A stretch of 64,000 nt of DNA from Bacillota bacterium (GCA_030154105.1 JASKKP010000006.1:30814-94813), one strand, 5' to 3'; shown: positions 8,957 to 18,277, counted from the stretch's first letter. Program-made: numbers and translations. The notes: a model not told the origin generated them from the letters alone.

Positions 8957-10288
8957 GTGCAGGGAAAGAAAGTAGGGCTTGTGTCGCTTGGTTGCCCTAA
9001 GAACCTGGTCGACTCCGAGGGGCTGCTGGCGCGCTTGGTGGAGCACGGTTACGAGCTGACGGCGGACCCGGCGGAGGCCGACATCATTATCGTCAATACC
9101 TGTGGCTTTATCGATGCGGCCAAAGAGGAATCCATCGACACCATTCTCGAGATGGCCGCTTACAAGGAGAAAGGCCGCTGCCGTAAGCTAATTGTTACCG
9201 GTTGCCTAAGCCAGCGCTACCCCCAGGAGATCGCGGCCGAAATCCCCGAGGTAGACGCCGTTATCGGTACTGGTTCCTTAGAGCGCCTACCTGCCCTCTT
9301 GGATGAGATCGAATCCGGGAAGCAGGTAGTAGCGGTCGGTGCACCGGGCGGGTTCCGGGGAGGGGCACGCATTTTGGCCACGCGCCCCGGTACTGCCTAC
9401 CTCAAGATCGCCGAGGGTTGTAACCATCGCTGTAGCTATTGCGTGATACCTGAGTTACGGGGACCGCTTAAAAGCCGCCCTGAGGAAGAGCTCGTAGCGG
9501 AAGCTTCCTCGCTGGCCAGGCAGGGAGTTAAGGAACTTATACTTGTGGCCCAGGACACTACGAGCTACGGGCTGGATTTATACCATGAGCTGCGCTTGCC
9601 CTCCCTTTTGCGCAAATTGGCGGCTATCCCCGAGATTAGGTGGCTGCGCCTGCTTTATATGTACCCCGAGCGCATAACTTCAGAGCTTCTTGCCACCATA
9701 GCAGAAGAGCCTAAGGTATGTCGTTATTTCGATATTCCCCTCCAACACGCCAGCGACCGCATTCTTAAAGCGATGGGTCGTGCCAGCCGGCAGAGTTCGG
9801 TGAGGCGGCTCGTGGAGGAAATCAGGAGGGTATTTCCAGAGGCTGCCCTGCGCACGACGTTCATCGTGGGCTTTCCGGGGGAGACGGAGGCGGAGTACGA
9901 AGAGCTCTTGGCTTTCGTTGAAGAGCAAGAATTCGACTGGGTAGGAGTTTTTTCTTATTCGCCTCAAGAAGGAACCCCGGCAGCGGATTTGCCCGGCCAG
10001 GTGGCGGATGAGATAAAAGAGGAGCGGCGAGAGCGTCTCCTTAAGGTGCAGCGGCGGATTTCCCTTAAGCGGAACCGGGCTTGGCTGGGCAAACGGCTCG
10101 AGGTCTTGATCGAGCGGGTAGGAGAGGGCACGGGGAGCGGCCGGTGCTTTCGCCAGGCGCCTGAGGTGGACGGGATCACGCGCATCCGCGGTCAGGGCCT
10201 GAAAGTTGGAGAGTTTGCCCGAGTGGAGATTAAACACGCGGGCATTTATGACCTAGGGGGGAGGGTGGTGGATGAACCTGCCCACTAA
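8957..10288 (+). CDS. rimO: Ribosomal protein uS12 methylthiotransferase RimO
   Basis: A radical-SAM enzyme with two [4Fe-4S] clusters that methylthiolates an aspartate of ribosomal protein S12. The N-terminal UPF0004 domain shows SLGCPKNLVDSE, NTCGFID and TGCLSQRY cysteines. The radical-SAM motif CNHRCSYC holds C155, C159 and C162, and a C-terminal TRAM domain follows. The SLGCPKN signature separates RimO from MiaB, which is encoded separately at 35171. GTG 8957 is used because AAAAGGAG precedes it. The length is 443 residues, and the gene overlaps pgsA by 17 bp. Confidence 0.95.
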   Translation: MQGKKVGLVSLGCPKNLVDSEGLLARLVEHGYELTADPAEADIIIVNTCGFIDAAKEESIDTILEMAAYKEKGRCRKLIVTGCLSQRYPQEIAAEIPEVDAVIGTGSLERLPALLDEIESGKQVVAVGAPGGFRGGARILATRPGTAYLKIAEGCNHRCSYCVIPELRGPLKSRPEEELVAEASSLARQGVKELILVAQDTTSYGLDLYHELRLPSLLRKLAAIPEIRWLRLLYMYPERITSELLATIAEEPKVCRYFDIPLQHASDRILKAMGRASRQSSVRRLVEEIRRVFPEAALRTTFIVGFPGETEAEYEELLAFVEEQEFDWVGVFSYSPQEGTPAADLPGQVADEIKEERRERLLKVQRRISLKRNRAWLGKRLEVLIERVGEGTGSGRCFRQAPEVDGITRIRGQGLKVGEFARVEIKHAGIYDLGGRVVDEPAH

Positions 10289-10814
10289 ATTGACCCTGAC
10301 CAGGATTGTCCTCGTCCCGGTGTTTATGGCTATTGCCTGGCTGCACTGGCCTTACGCGGACTATGCGGCGAGCGCCGTCTTCATTGTTGCGGCCCTCACG
10401 GATACCCTGGACGGTTACCTCGCCCGGCGGCGGCAGGAGATTACGCGTTTGGGCAAGCTTTTAGATCCTTTGGCGGACAAGCTTCTCGTCAGCTCGGCCC
10501 TGCTGGTGCTCGTCGAAGGGGGTCGCCTGGGAGCTTGGGTGGCGATGATCATCATCGGGCGCGAGTTCGCCGTAACCGGCCTGCGCGCCGTGGCAGCCGC
10601 CGACGGTGTGATCATTGCCGCCAGCCCGTTCGGCAAGCTGAAAACGGTGTTTCAAACCGTTGCCATTACCGCCCTGCTTCTTAGGGATTATCCCTTCCGC
10701 CTTTGGAACATTCCTTTCGGCAGCATCACCATGGGGCTGGCAGTTATTTTTACGCTGGTTTCAGGATTAGACTATTTTCTCAAAGGACGCGAACTTTGGC
10801 TTCCGTCTAATTAG
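10272..10814 (+). CDS. pgsA: CDP-diacylglycerol--glycerol-3-phosphate 3-phosphatidyltransferase
   Basis: Makes phosphatidylglycerol phosphate in the membrane. The CDP-alcohol phosphatidyltransferase motif D-x2-DG-x2-AR-x8-G-x3-D-x3-D is intact, from DTLDGYLAR to LLDPLADKL (about residues 42-67). Several membrane segments span the 180 residues, the normal length. The start lies inside rimO behind a G-rich ribosome site, so the two are probably translated together. A strong terminator follows. Confidence 0.95.
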   Translation: MNLPTKLTLTRIVLVPVFMAIAWLHWPYADYAASAVFIVAALTDTLDGYLARRRQEITRLGKLLDPLADKLLVSSALLVLVEGGRLGAWVAMIIIGREFAVTGLRAVAAADGVIIAASPFGKLKTVFQTVAITALLLRDYPFRLWNIPFGSITMGLAVIFTLVSGLDYFLKGRELWLPSN

Positions 10815-10829
10815 AAACGACAATCATTT

Positions 10830-10871
10830 CCCCTACCTCCAGGCTTTGCCTGCCGAGAGGTAGGGGTTTTT
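10830..10871 (+). terminator. Intrinsic terminator after pgsA
   Basis: Ten-base-pair stem CCCCTACCTC/GAGGTAGGGG (10830-10839 with 10857-10866), extended by an inner CAGGC/GCCTG hairpin, then five T. Confidence 0.92.
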
Positions 10872-10872
10872 A

Positions 10873-10881
10873 TGCTATAAT
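10873..10881 (+). promoter_or_regulatory. Extended -10 promoter before the FtsH-like pair
   Basis: TGCTATAAT (10873-10881) is a perfect extended -10 element. No good -35 hexamer is seen, because the region upstream is occupied by the pgsA terminator. Confidence 0.55.
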
Positions 10882-10916
10882 AAAGGGCAGGTACGTCGAG
10901 GGGGAGAAACCGAAGG

Positions 10917-11459
10917 ATGAAGTATAGGGGTTACAGGGTAGACGTAACGCTGGCCGTTGCCCTTCTTACGCTGGCCGTGCTCCTCGGCGGTCGGCTGGCC
11001 TATGCGCGCTTTTTGGTGGAAAGGCCGCTGGTGGCCGAGCTAGAAGCGCTGAGTGGAGTACAAAGCGTCACCCTTGAACGCTCGGACGCCGGTTATGTGC
11101 TGCACCTGAAACTGGCCGAGGTGAAAGACCTGCCCGGGCTTTACCGGCAAATAGAGAAGCTGGGTGCGGAGCGCCTGGGGGCGGGCAACTTTGTCGTTAA
11201 AATCCAGGATGAGCGTACGCCGGCTCTCGAAAGCGTCTATTACCGCATCCACTACTATCTGGAAGAAGCCCTGGTGCAGGGTAACTTCAGCACTGCAGCG
11301 GCCAAAATCCAAAGCGAGGCCCGTGCGGCAGGTGTAGAAGAGAGGTTTTATGTGGATGAAGGCCACATCTACCTCGAACTGAAACATGGCCGCCAATACC
11401 TGTACGAAGTGCGCCACCGACCTCAGGTTTTGGCCGGAGGGAGGATGGGGCCGGTATGA
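10917..11459 (+). CDS. Unrecognised single-pass membrane protein coupled to the FtsH-like protease
   Basis: I do not recognise a family. Of the 180 residues, about 10-29 form one membrane segment after a short basic start, so the remaining ~150 residues are probably outside the cytoplasm. That part is a mixed alpha/beta sequence with no cysteines and no obvious catalytic motif. The ATG has a G-rich ribosome site. The stop overlaps the start of the downstream FtsH-like gene by 4 bp (ATGA), so the two are almost certainly co-translated. A role as partner or substrate adaptor of that protease is an inference from context only. Confidence 0.8.
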   Translation: MKYRGYRVDVTLAVALLTLAVLLGGRLAYARFLVERPLVAELEALSGVQSVTLERSDAGYVLHLKLAEVKDLPGLYRQIEKLGAERLGAGNFVVKIQDERTPALESVYYRIHYYLEEALVQGNFSTAAAKIQSEARAAGVEERFYVDEGHIYLELKHGRQYLYEVRHRPQVLAGGRMGPV

Positions 11460-12976
11460 AACGCGAAGTGGCTGCCGGAATCCTAGCGGGCGTGTTTTTC
11501 TTCGCTTTTCTTTCCGGCCTCAATCCGCTGCCCGTTCTGCTCTTCAGCCTGCTGGCTTACTTTCTCTATGAAACGGGCGGCCTGCGGGTCATCCGCCGCC
11601 AGCTCGGTGGCGGTGACGGCCAGATTATAAGCAACGTTACCTTCCAGCAAATCGGCGGCCAGGCTGCGGCAAAGAAAGAGCTTATGGAAGCCCTAGAATT
11701 TATGAAAGCCGGAAGCAAAGCAGAAGCCCTAGGCATCCGGCCTCTAAAAGGGATCCTTTTAGTGGGCCCCCCGGGTACAGGCAAAACCTTGTTGGCCAAG
11801 GCTGCCGCCACATATACCGACGCCGTCTTTCTTACCGCTGCCGGTAGTGAATTCATCGAGATGTATGCCGGCGTGGGCGCCCAGCGCGTGCGCTCGCTCT
11901 TCCAACGCGCCCGGGATGCAGCCCGCCGTGAGGGCCGTACCAATGCCATCATCTTCATCGATGAAATAGACGTGCTGGGCGGGAGGCGTGGCCAGTACCA
12001 GGGTCATATGGAATACGACCAGACTTTAAACCAGCTTCTTACCGAAATGGACGGGATAAAAACAACGGACGGTATTCGCATCCTTGTCGTCGGGGCTACC
12101 AACCGGGAGGACATGCTTGACCCGGCCTTGCTGCGGCCGGGGCGATTTGACCGCGTGGTGCGCGTAGACCTTCCGGATCAGGAAGGCCGGCTGCAGATCC
12201 TTCAGCTGCACACGGCGAACAAACCTTTAGCTCCCGACGTGGATCTTAAACAGATCGCGCGGGAAACCTTCGGCTTTTCCGGAGCACACCTGGAAAGCCT
12301 GGCCAACGAGGCGGCCATTCTGGCCCTGCGCGAGGACAAGAAGCAAATTGAGCAGCGCCACTTCCTAGAAGCCATTGACAAGGTAAGCCTGGGTGAAAAG
12401 CTGGACCGGCGGCCGCAGAAAGAAGAACTTAAGCGTGTGGCAGTGCACGAAGTTGGACATGCGGTGATTAGTGAAACTCTCCGCCCCGGTTCAGTTGCCG
12501 CCGTTACCATTACCTCGCGCGGCCAGGCGCTCGGCTACATGCGCCAGGTTCCGGAAGACGATTATTACCTTTACACCGAAGACCAGCTGCGTGGGCAGCT
12601 GCGCATCTCACTGGGCGGCATGGCGGCAGAGGAAGTGCTTTTGGGGACCCGCAGTACGGGGGCTCAGGGAGATCTGGAGCAGGCCATAAATACCGCCAAA
12701 AGAATGGTAGGAGCCGGTATGTCTCATCTGGGTATCGTCTCCCTTTCCGACCTACCGGAAATAGAACTTCAGGCGGCCGTAAGGGAAATCTTGAATGAAG
12801 AAAAAGCCGAGGCCAGGCGAATCATCGCCGAAAAGAAGGAACTTATCGCCGATCTTGCCTGCGAACTTATGGAGAAAGAACGCCTGGAAGGCGACGAACT
12901 AAGGGCCAGGTTGCGGGGTGGCGAGGCGGTGGGCATGGCGGCCCGGCGGGAAACTACGGGAGTGCTGGCAAGTTAG
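11456..12976 (+). CDS. Short FtsH-like AAA+ zinc metalloprotease
   Basis: FtsH proteins are membrane-bound hexamers that unfold and degrade proteins. The 506 residues begin with two close hydrophobic segments (about 7-41) separated by only a few residues, so the usual ~75-residue extracytoplasmic domain is missing; ordinary FtsH is about 600-650 residues. The AAA+ domain has GPPGTGKT (about 104-111), a FIDEID Walker B and the RPGRFDR second-region-of-homology motif. The peptidase domain has the zinc site HEVGH (about 331-335) and STGAQGDLEQA with the third ligand aspartate. All catalytic residues are present, so activity is expected. A separate housekeeping ftsH probably lies elsewhere. Its terminator overlaps its stop codon. 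Confidence 0.88.
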   Translation: MKREVAAGILAGVFFFAFLSGLNPLPVLLFSLLAYFLYETGGLRVIRRQLGGGDGQIISNVTFQQIGGQAAAKKELMEALEFMKAGSKAEALGIRPLKGILLVGPPGTGKTLLAKAAATYTDAVFLTAAGSEFIEMYAGVGAQRVRSLFQRARDAARREGRTNAIIFIDEIDVLGGRRGQYQGHMEYDQTLNQLLTEMDGIKTTDGIRILVVGATNREDMLDPALLRPGRFDRVVRVDLPDQEGRLQILQLHTANKPLAPDVDLKQIARETFGFSGAHLESLANEAAILALREDKKQIEQRHFLEAIDKVSLGEKLDRRPQKEELKRVAVHEVGHAVISETLRPGSVAAVTITSRGQALGYMRQVPEDDYYLYTEDQLRGQLRISLGGMAAEEVLLGTRSTGAQGDLEQAINTAKRMVGAGMSHLGIVSLSDLPEIELQAAVREILNEEKAEARRIIAEKKELIADLACELMEKERLEGDELRARLRGGEAVGMAARRETTGVLAS

Positions 12977-12990
12977 CCAGCACTTTTTTT
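12961..12990 (+). terminator. Intrinsic terminator overlapping the FtsH-like stop
   Basis: Nine-base-pair stem AGTGCTGGC/GCCAGCACT (12961-12969 with 12976-12984), six-base loop, then seven T. The stop codon (12974-12976) lies at the loop, so the last codons form the left arm. Confidence 0.9.
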
Positions 12991-13084
12991 CCCGGCAGGA
13001 GAAACGAGAGGCGTAGCGAAGAATAAAGACAACGGGAAGTTAGGAACGAGCGGCCAGAAAAATCAGGGGAAAGACGGTGAAAAG

Positions 13085-14335
13085 ATGGAAGCAGAAATTA
13101 TTTCTGTAGGAACGGAACTTTTGTTGGGCCAGATTGCCAACACCAACGCCCAGTATTTGGGCGAGCGCCTGGCTGAGCTGGGGATCGATTTACACCGCGT
13201 GACCACAGTTGGGGACAACGCAGAGCGCCTGCGCTCGGCCTTGGAAGGCGCGTGGGAGCGGGCCGATCTTATCATCCTAACCGGCGGACTGGGACCCACA
13301 GAGGACGATCTTACCAAGGAAACGGTTGCCGAGTTCCTGGGGCTGGAGCTCGTCTTGGATGAAGCGGCGCTGGAGCATATCCGCTGTTTCTTTGCTCGCA
13401 CCGGCCGGACAATGCCTCCTGCCAACGCCAAACAGGCCCTCATCCCGGTAGGTGGGGAGGTGTTGCCCAACCAGTACGGGACAGCTCCAGGTGTATGGGT
13501 GGAAAAGGACGGCCGTATCGTAGTCATCCTGCCGGGACCGCCTTTTGAACTCAAGCCCATGTTTGAAAACACGGTGGCCGACAAACTACGACGGCGGCTG
13601 GCAGGCGAACGCAAGGTGATCAAATCGCGCGTGTTGAAACTTTACGGCATTGGCGAGTCGCATGCGGAGGAGCTGGTCCGGGACCTTATTGCTTCCCAGA
13701 CGAATCCGACTCTGGCTCCTTACGCCAAGGAGACCGAAATCCAGTTTAGGCTTACGGCAAAGGCCGCAAGCGAAGAGGAAGCAGAGGCTATGTTGGCGCG
13801 CCTGGAAGAGAAAGTACGAGAACGGCTCGGCCGGTACATTTTCGCCCGGGATGCGGAAACCATGCAGGAGGTCGTGGGCAAGCTGCTTTCGGTGCGCGGA
13901 GAATCCTTGGCGGTGGCGGAGTCCTGCACCGGCGGGCTGGTTGCAGATTGGATAACCAACGTCCCGGGAAGCTCGGCCTATTTTTTAGGCGGCGTGGTGG
14001 CATACAGCAATGCCTTAAAGGAAAAGCTCTTGGGCGTGCCGGCGTCGATCCTGCAGGAGGAAGGGCCGGTGTCGAGCGCCGTGGCCGAAGCCATGGCCCG
14101 AGGTGTGCGGGCCCTGGCAGGGGCGGATTACGGAGCTGCGGTTACGGGCCTCGCCGGTCCGGACGGCGGGACGCCCGAGAAGCCGGTGGGGCTGGTTTTT
14201 GTGGCGGCGGCCAACGGCCAGAAGACGGTTTCAGAACGCTATGAATGGCGCGGTAGTCGTTTGGTGATCAAGCGCCGGGCTGCCCAGGCGACTTTAAATC
14301 TGGTCCGCAAACTTATTCTAGGCCTGCAGGATTAA
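13085..14335 (+). CDS. cinA: CinA: competence/damage-inducible protein, NMN deamidase family
   Basis: Two-domain protein. The N-terminal MoCF_biosynth/COG1058 domain (about 1-170) contains SVGTELLLGQIANTN and TGGLGPTEDDLT and acts on pyridine-nucleotide waste. The C-terminal PncC domain (about 255-416; ESLAVAESCTGGLV and GLAGPDGGT) deamidates nicotinamide mononucleotide for NAD recycling. The length of 416 residues is typical. The ATG has only a modest GGTGA site. It lies upstream of thpR and recA, the usual cinA-recA association, though I saw no LexA box ahead of it. Confidence 0.95.
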   Translation: MEAEIISVGTELLLGQIANTNAQYLGERLAELGIDLHRVTTVGDNAERLRSALEGAWERADLIILTGGLGPTEDDLTKETVAEFLGLELVLDEAALEHIRCFFARTGRTMPPANAKQALIPVGGEVLPNQYGTAPGVWVEKDGRIVVILPGPPFELKPMFENTVADKLRRRLAGERKVIKSRVLKLYGIGESHAEELVRDLIASQTNPTLAPYAKETEIQFRLTAKAASEEEAEAMLARLEEKVRERLGRYIFARDAETMQEVVGKLLSVRGESLAVAESCTGGLVADWITNVPGSSAYFLGGVVAYSNALKEKLLGVPASILQEEGPVSSAVAEAMARGVRALAGADYGAAVTGLAGPDGGTPEKPVGLVFVAAANGQKTVSERYEWRGSRLVIKRRAAQATLNLVRKLILGLQD

Positions 14336-14471
14336 GGAGGCCAAAGGCGGCGGGGGTTCTTTTCGCCCAACCCGGTGGGAATAGGGATCATTCGCCATAT
14401 CTGCAGCGCGGAGTTCGAATTGCTCAAACGGCTTTAAAGGGGCCGGGCCGTAACAAGGAGGGAAAAGCAGA

Positions 14472-15077
14472 GTGCGCACTTTTCTGGCCCTGCCGCTCGA
14501 GCCCGCAGTTCGGCAGGAGTTGGTTCGCTATCAGCAGGCATGCGCCAGAATGATTGCCAATGTGAAATGGGTAGAGGAGGAAAACCTGCACCTGACGCTG
14601 AAGTTTCTCGGCGAGGTTCCGGAAGAGAAGCTTGCGGAGGTTATAAGCGTTGCCGGGAAGGTGGCGGCTCGTTTTCCCGCTCTTACTCTTCCCTTAGGGA
14701 GGCCGGGAGCTTTTCCCAATCTCGGCCGGGCTCGCGTTCTTTGGGTGGGGCTTGCCGACGACGGGGACAAGCTTAGGCTTCTGGCCCGCCAGCTCGAACA
14801 AGAACTGGCTCTCCTGGGTTTCCCCCAGGAAGAAAGAGCGTTCGTAGCCCATCTTACCTTAGGCCGCCTGCGCAAGCCGGCCAGAGTGGTACTCCCGCCT
14901 TTTTCCGGGGAAGGGATGCCGGTCCGGCTGCTTAAAGTCGTGTTCTACCGGAGCGTTCTCACGCCGCGCGGCCCGTTGTATCAGACCTTAAGTGAATTTG
15001 AACTGAGCAGGCTGAATAAGGGGGCAAGAAATTATGGAAAAGCAGAAGGCTTTAGAAATGGCGCTCCTTCAGATTGA
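14472..15077 (+). CDS. thpR: RNA 2',3'-cyclic phosphodiesterase (LigT/2H family)
   Basis: A 2H phosphoesterase that opens 2',3'-cyclic phosphates on RNA. Both H-x-T-x motifs are present: LHLTLKF (about residue 42) and VAHLTLG (about residue 128). GTG 14472 follows AAGGAGGG. The last ~20 residues are encoded inside recA in another frame (44-bp overlap) and lie beyond the usual end of the family. Confidence 0.9.
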   Translation: MRTFLALPLEPAVRQELVRYQQACARMIANVKWVEEENLHLTLKFLGEVPEEKLAEVISVAGKVAARFPALTLPLGRPGAFPNLGRARVLWVGLADDGDKLRLLARQLEQELALLGFPQEERAFVAHLTLGRLRKPARVVLPPFSGEGMPVRLLKVVFYRSVLTPRGPLYQTLSEFELSRLNKGARNYGKAEGFRNGAPSD

Positions 15078-16065
15078 AAAGCAGTTTGGTAAAGGGTCGA
15101 TCATGCGGCTAGGCGAAGCCGCCAGCCGCATGAACATCGAGGTGATTCCCACCGGCGCGCTGAGCTTGGATATTGCCTTGGGGGTAGGCGGCATCCCCCG
15201 CGGGCGCATCGTTGAGATTTTTGGACCTGAGTCGTCGGGTAAGACTACGGTGGCCCTCCATATGGTTGCGGAAGCACAAAAGATGGGCGGCACGGCGGCC
15301 TTCATCGATGCTGAGCATGCTCTGGACCCTGTGTATGCGCGCAATTTGGGAGTCAACACGGACGATCTTTTGATTTCACAACCCGACACAGGCGAGCAGG
15401 CCCTCGATATTGCCGAAGCGCTGGTGCGGAGCGGGGCGGTAGATATAATCGTCGTGGACTCTGTAGCTGCTCTGGTGCCCCGCGCCGAGATCGAAGGCGA
15501 GATGGGCGATGCCCATGTTGGCCTTCAGGCCCGCCTTATGTCCCAGGCACTGCGCAAACTGGCCGGGGCCATCAGTAAATCGCGTACGGTGGCCATCTTC
15601 ATCAACCAGATCCGGGAAAAGGTGGGAGTGATGTTCGGCAATCCCGAAGTAACACCGGGCGGCCGGGCGCTCAAGTTTTATGCCTCCATTCGCTTGGACG
15701 TGCGCAAACAGGAGGCGCTAAAGCAAGGTAACGACGTGATCGGGACGCGGACGAAGGTGAAGGTGGTTAAGAACAAGGTGGCCCCTCCCTTCAAGCAGGC
15801 CGAGTTTGATATCATCTACGGCAAGGGTATTTCCCGGGAGGGCAATATCCTTGAACTGGCCACGGAGCTGGATATTGTTACCAAGAGCGGCGCATGGTTT
15901 TCCTATGGTGGTGAACGGCTTGGCCAGGGGAAGGAAAACGCGCGCGACTACCTGATCACTCACCCCGAGCTCTGCCGGGAAATCGAGGCCAAGGTGCGCG
16001 AGGCGTTTAACCTGGGGAATGTTAAAGCCCAGCCGGCGTCGGATTTAGAGCCGTTGGAGGAGTAA
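15034..16065 (+). CDS. recA: Recombinase RecA
   Basis: The strand-exchange and SOS co-protease filament protein. The 343-residue length is normal. Walker A GPESSGKT is near residues 66-73, and [22 protein letters not shown] and the L2-loop region [16 protein letters not shown] are all present. It starts inside thpR behind a GGGGG site and is followed after 3 bp by recX. I found no promoter or LexA palindrome of its own; transcription probably comes from cinA/thpR or further upstream. Confidence 0.98.
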   Translation: MEKQKALEMALLQIEKQFGKGSIMRLGEAASRMNIEVIPTGALSLDIALGVGGIPRGRIVEIFGPESSGKTTVALHMVAEAQKMGGTAAFIDAEHALDPVYARNLGVNTDDLLISQPDTGEQALDIAEALVRSGAVDIIVVDSVAALVPRAEIEGEMGDAHVGLQARLMSQALRKLAGAISKSRTVAIFINQIREKVGVMFGNPEVTPGGRALKFYASIRLDVRKQEALKQGNDVIGTRTKVKVVKNKVAPPFKQAEFDIIYGKGISREGNILELATELDIVTKSGAWFSYGGERLGQGKENARDYLITHPELCREIEAKVREAFNLGNVKAQPASDLEPLEE

Positions 16066-16068
16066 GCG

Positions 16069-16572
16069 GTGACGATTAGCATGCCGCCCGGCGATGTATA
16101 CCAGTCGGCGTGGCAATACGCGCTCTCGCTTCTCGGACGCCGGGCGTACAGCCGGGCCGAGCTTCTGGCGAAGCTTGAGGAAAAGGGCTTTCCGGGCGAT
16201 GTCGGGCGGCACGTGGCCGCCCGCCTGGTAGATTACGGGTATCTCGCCGATGAAGAAATTGCCCGGCGGGAGGCGGAGCGCTGTTTCCTGGGCAAAGGCC
16301 TGGGACCATATCGGGTGGAGCTGCGCCTCCGGCAGCGCGGGATATCGCCGGAGCTCATCGCCGGGACCTTGGCCAAGTACCGGGCAGCGGAAAAGGAGCT
16401 TTGCCTTAAACAGGCCCGGAAGAAATTGGCCGCCCTTCCTTCGGGTCTGGCGCCCGCTCAGGTGAAGGCGCGAGTAGGGGGGTATTTGGCCCGGAAAGGG
16501 TTCTCGACGGCGACCATCGAGTGGTGCTTGGAGCAGGTGGTTGGGCCTGAGGGAGTAACTGGTACTCCTTGA
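16069..16572 (+). CDS. recX: RecA regulator RecX
   Basis: A 167-residue all-helical protein with three-helix tandem repeats (for example ALSLLGRRAYSRAEL and RLVDYGYLADEEIA). RecX binds the RecA filament and limits its activity in the cytosol. GTG 16069 lies 3 bp after recA with a GGAGGAG site at the end of recA. Confidence 0.9.
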   Translation: MTISMPPGDVYQSAWQYALSLLGRRAYSRAELLAKLEEKGFPGDVGRHVAARLVDYGYLADEEIARREAERCFLGKGLGPYRVELRLRQRGISPELIAGTLAKYRAAEKELCLKQARKKLAALPSGLAPAQVKARVGGYLARKGFSTATIEWCLEQVVGPEGVTGTP

Positions 16573-16597
16573 CAAGTCCTAATTGGTGACTTAGAAT
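16569..16597 (+). promoter_or_regulatory. Strong promoter for rny and its leader
   Basis: Perfect TTGACA (16569-16574), 17 bp, then TAGAAT (16592-16597). It overlaps the recX stop. Transcription would start near 16604, giving a leader of about 100 nt. Confidence 0.8.
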
Positions 16598-16604
16598 TAA
16601 AAAT

Positions 16605-16691
16605 GGGCCATACCCATCGAATGAGGTAAGCTGTGGGGTACGCCTTGGTGACCAGCGCATGTCTGCAGCCGAGTTCTCACTCGGCTTCTTT
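16605..16691 (+). ncRNA. Structured leader of rny ending in a terminator-like hairpin
   Basis: Downstream of the promoter at 16569, a 5' hairpin (ATGGG/CCCAT around 16612-16626) and a GC-rich middle lead to the stem GCCGAG/CTCGGC (16668-16673 with 16680-16685), followed by TTCTTT. This could be a short RNA or an attenuator; the T run is broken by one C. I could not match it to a riboswitch class. Confidence 0.4.
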
Positions 16692-16702
16692 GCATAAAGG
16701 AG

Positions 16703-18253
16703 GTGAAAAGTATTAGCACAGATCTGGTTATAGCCATCAGCGTTGGCGTAGCGGTGCTGATGTTTTTCTTTGGCTATGTGGCGCGAAAATATATCGCTGA
16801 AGCTAAAATTGCGTCGGCAGAAGAAGAAGCGCGCCGTATCCTTGAAGAGGCCAGAAAGGACGGCGAGGCAAAAAAACGCGAGGCCCTGCTTGAGGCGAAG
16901 GAAGAAGTGCACCGGCTGCGCAGTGAGCTGGAACGGGAAAACCGCGAACGGCGCGCCGAACTCCAACGCCTTGAGCGGCGGTTGGTTCAGCGAGAAGAAA
17001 GCCTAGACCGCAAGCTGGAAAGCCTGGAAAAGAAAGAAGAACTCCTGGAGAAAAAAGAGAAGGCCATTCAGGCTACCCAGGAGAAACTTGAAGAAGCTTA
17101 TCAGGCCCAGTTGCGGGAGTTGGAACGCATTTCCGGGTTGACCTGTGAGGAAGCCCGGGCGTTGCTCTTGTCCAACGTCGAAAACGAGATCCGTTACGAA
17201 ACGGCTCAGATGATCAAGAATATCGAAGCCGAGGCCAAAGAAGAAGCGGAAAAGCGTGCTCGGGATATTATCGCGCAGGCTATCCAACGGTGCGCTGCGG
17301 ACCACGTAGCGGAGACGACCGTATCGGTGGTGGCCTTGCCCAACGACGAAATGAAGGGGCGTATCATTGGGCGAGAAGGGCGAAATATCCGTGCGCTGGA
17401 AACCATGACGGGGATCGACCTCATCATCGATGACACGCCGGAGGCGGTGATCATCTCGGGGTTTGACCCGGTGCGCCGGGAAGTGGCGCGCGTCGCTTTG
17501 GAGAAGCTCATTGCCGACGGCCGCATTCACCCGGCGCGCATTGAAGAGATGGTGGAGAAAGCCAAAAAAGAGGTTGAGACCCGGATCCGGGAAGAAGGCG
17601 AGCAGGCCACCTTCGAGACGGGAGTCAACGGCGTCAATCCCGAGCTTATCAAGTTGCTCGGCCGGCTTCGGTTCCGTACCAGCTACGGCCAGAATGTACT
17701 CAAGCATTCCATCGAAGTAAGCCATTTGGCTGGAATTATGGCGGCCGAATTGGGTGCTGACGTGGCGCTCTGCAAACGCGCCGGCCTCCTACACGACATC
17801 GGTAAGGCTGTGGACCACCAGGTGGAAGGACCGCATGTGGCCATCGGTGCCGACCTGGCGAAAAAGTACGGAGAGTCACCTGAGGTCATTCATGCCATAG
17901 CCGCTCACCATAATGATATTGAACCTAAAACCGTGGAAGCCATCTTAGTACAGGCAGCGGATGCGCTTTCTGCGGCTCGCCCAGGTGCCAGGCGCGAAAC
18001 GCTAGAGGCGTATATCAAGCGCTTGGAAAAACTGGAAGAGATAGCTGACTCTTTCGATGGCGTCGAAAAGGCCTACGCAATCCAGGCGGGCCGTGAGGTG
18101 CGCATCATGGTCAAGCCGGAGAAGATTGACGACTTAGCGGCGGTGCGCCTGGCACGCGATATCGCGCGGCGCATCGAAAACGAACTCGAGTATCCTGGTC
18201 AGATTAAGGTGAACGTGATCCGCGAAACGCGGGCGGTGGAATACGCAAAATAG
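16703..18253 (+). CDS. rny: Ribonuclease Y
   Basis: A membrane-anchored endoribonuclease that starts mRNA decay in Firmicutes. An N-terminal membrane helix (about residues 8-27) is followed by a long charged coiled coil (about 30-200), a KH domain ([15 protein letters not shown]) and an HD domain with the metal motif LLHDIGKA, ending in [15 protein letters not shown]. The 516-residue length is normal. Start choice is difficult: AAAGGAGGTG runs into the GTG at 16703, while an in-frame ATT at 16712 has ideal spacing; no other start codon fits. The terminator overlaps the stop. Confidence 0.95.
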   Translation: MKSISTDLVIAISVGVAVLMFFFGYVARKYIAEAKIASAEEEARRILEEARKDGEAKKREALLEAKEEVHRLRSELERENRERRAELQRLERRLVQREESLDRKLESLEKKEELLEKKEKAIQATQEKLEEAYQAQLRELERISGLTCEEARALLLSNVENEIRYETAQMIKNIEAEAKEEAEKRARDIIAQAIQRCAADHVAETTVSVVALPNDEMKGRIIGREGRNIRALETMTGIDLIIDDTPEAVIISGFDPVRREVARVALEKLIADGRIHPARIEEMVEKAKKEVETRIREEGEQATFETGVNGVNPELIKLLGRLRFRTSYGQNVLKHSIEVSHLAGIMAAELGADVALCKRAGLLHDIGKAVDHQVEGPHVAIGADLAKKYGESPEVIHAIAAHHNDIEPKTVEAILVQAADALSAARPGARRETLEAYIKRLEKLEEIADSFDGVEKAYAIQAGREVRIMVKPEKIDDLAAVRLARDIARRIENELEYPGQIKVNVIRETRAVEYAK

Positions 18254-18277
18254 AGGCGGCGAAAACCGCCTCTTTTT
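18252..18277 (+). terminator. Intrinsic terminator overlapping the rny stop
   Basis: Eight-base-pair stem AGAGGCGG/CCGCCTCT (18252-18259 with 18266-18273), loop CGAAAA, then five T. Confidence 0.93.

Noticed and set aside
12991..13084. Looked for a LexA box or promoter ahead of the cinA-thpR-recA cluster
   Set aside because: No CGAAC-N4-GTTCG or CAAAC-N4-GTTTG palindrome and no paired -35/-10 were found.
14375..14437. A 20-codon frame from GTG 14375 between cinA and thpR
   Set aside because: No clear ribosome site and no recognisable features; most likely chance in a short gap.
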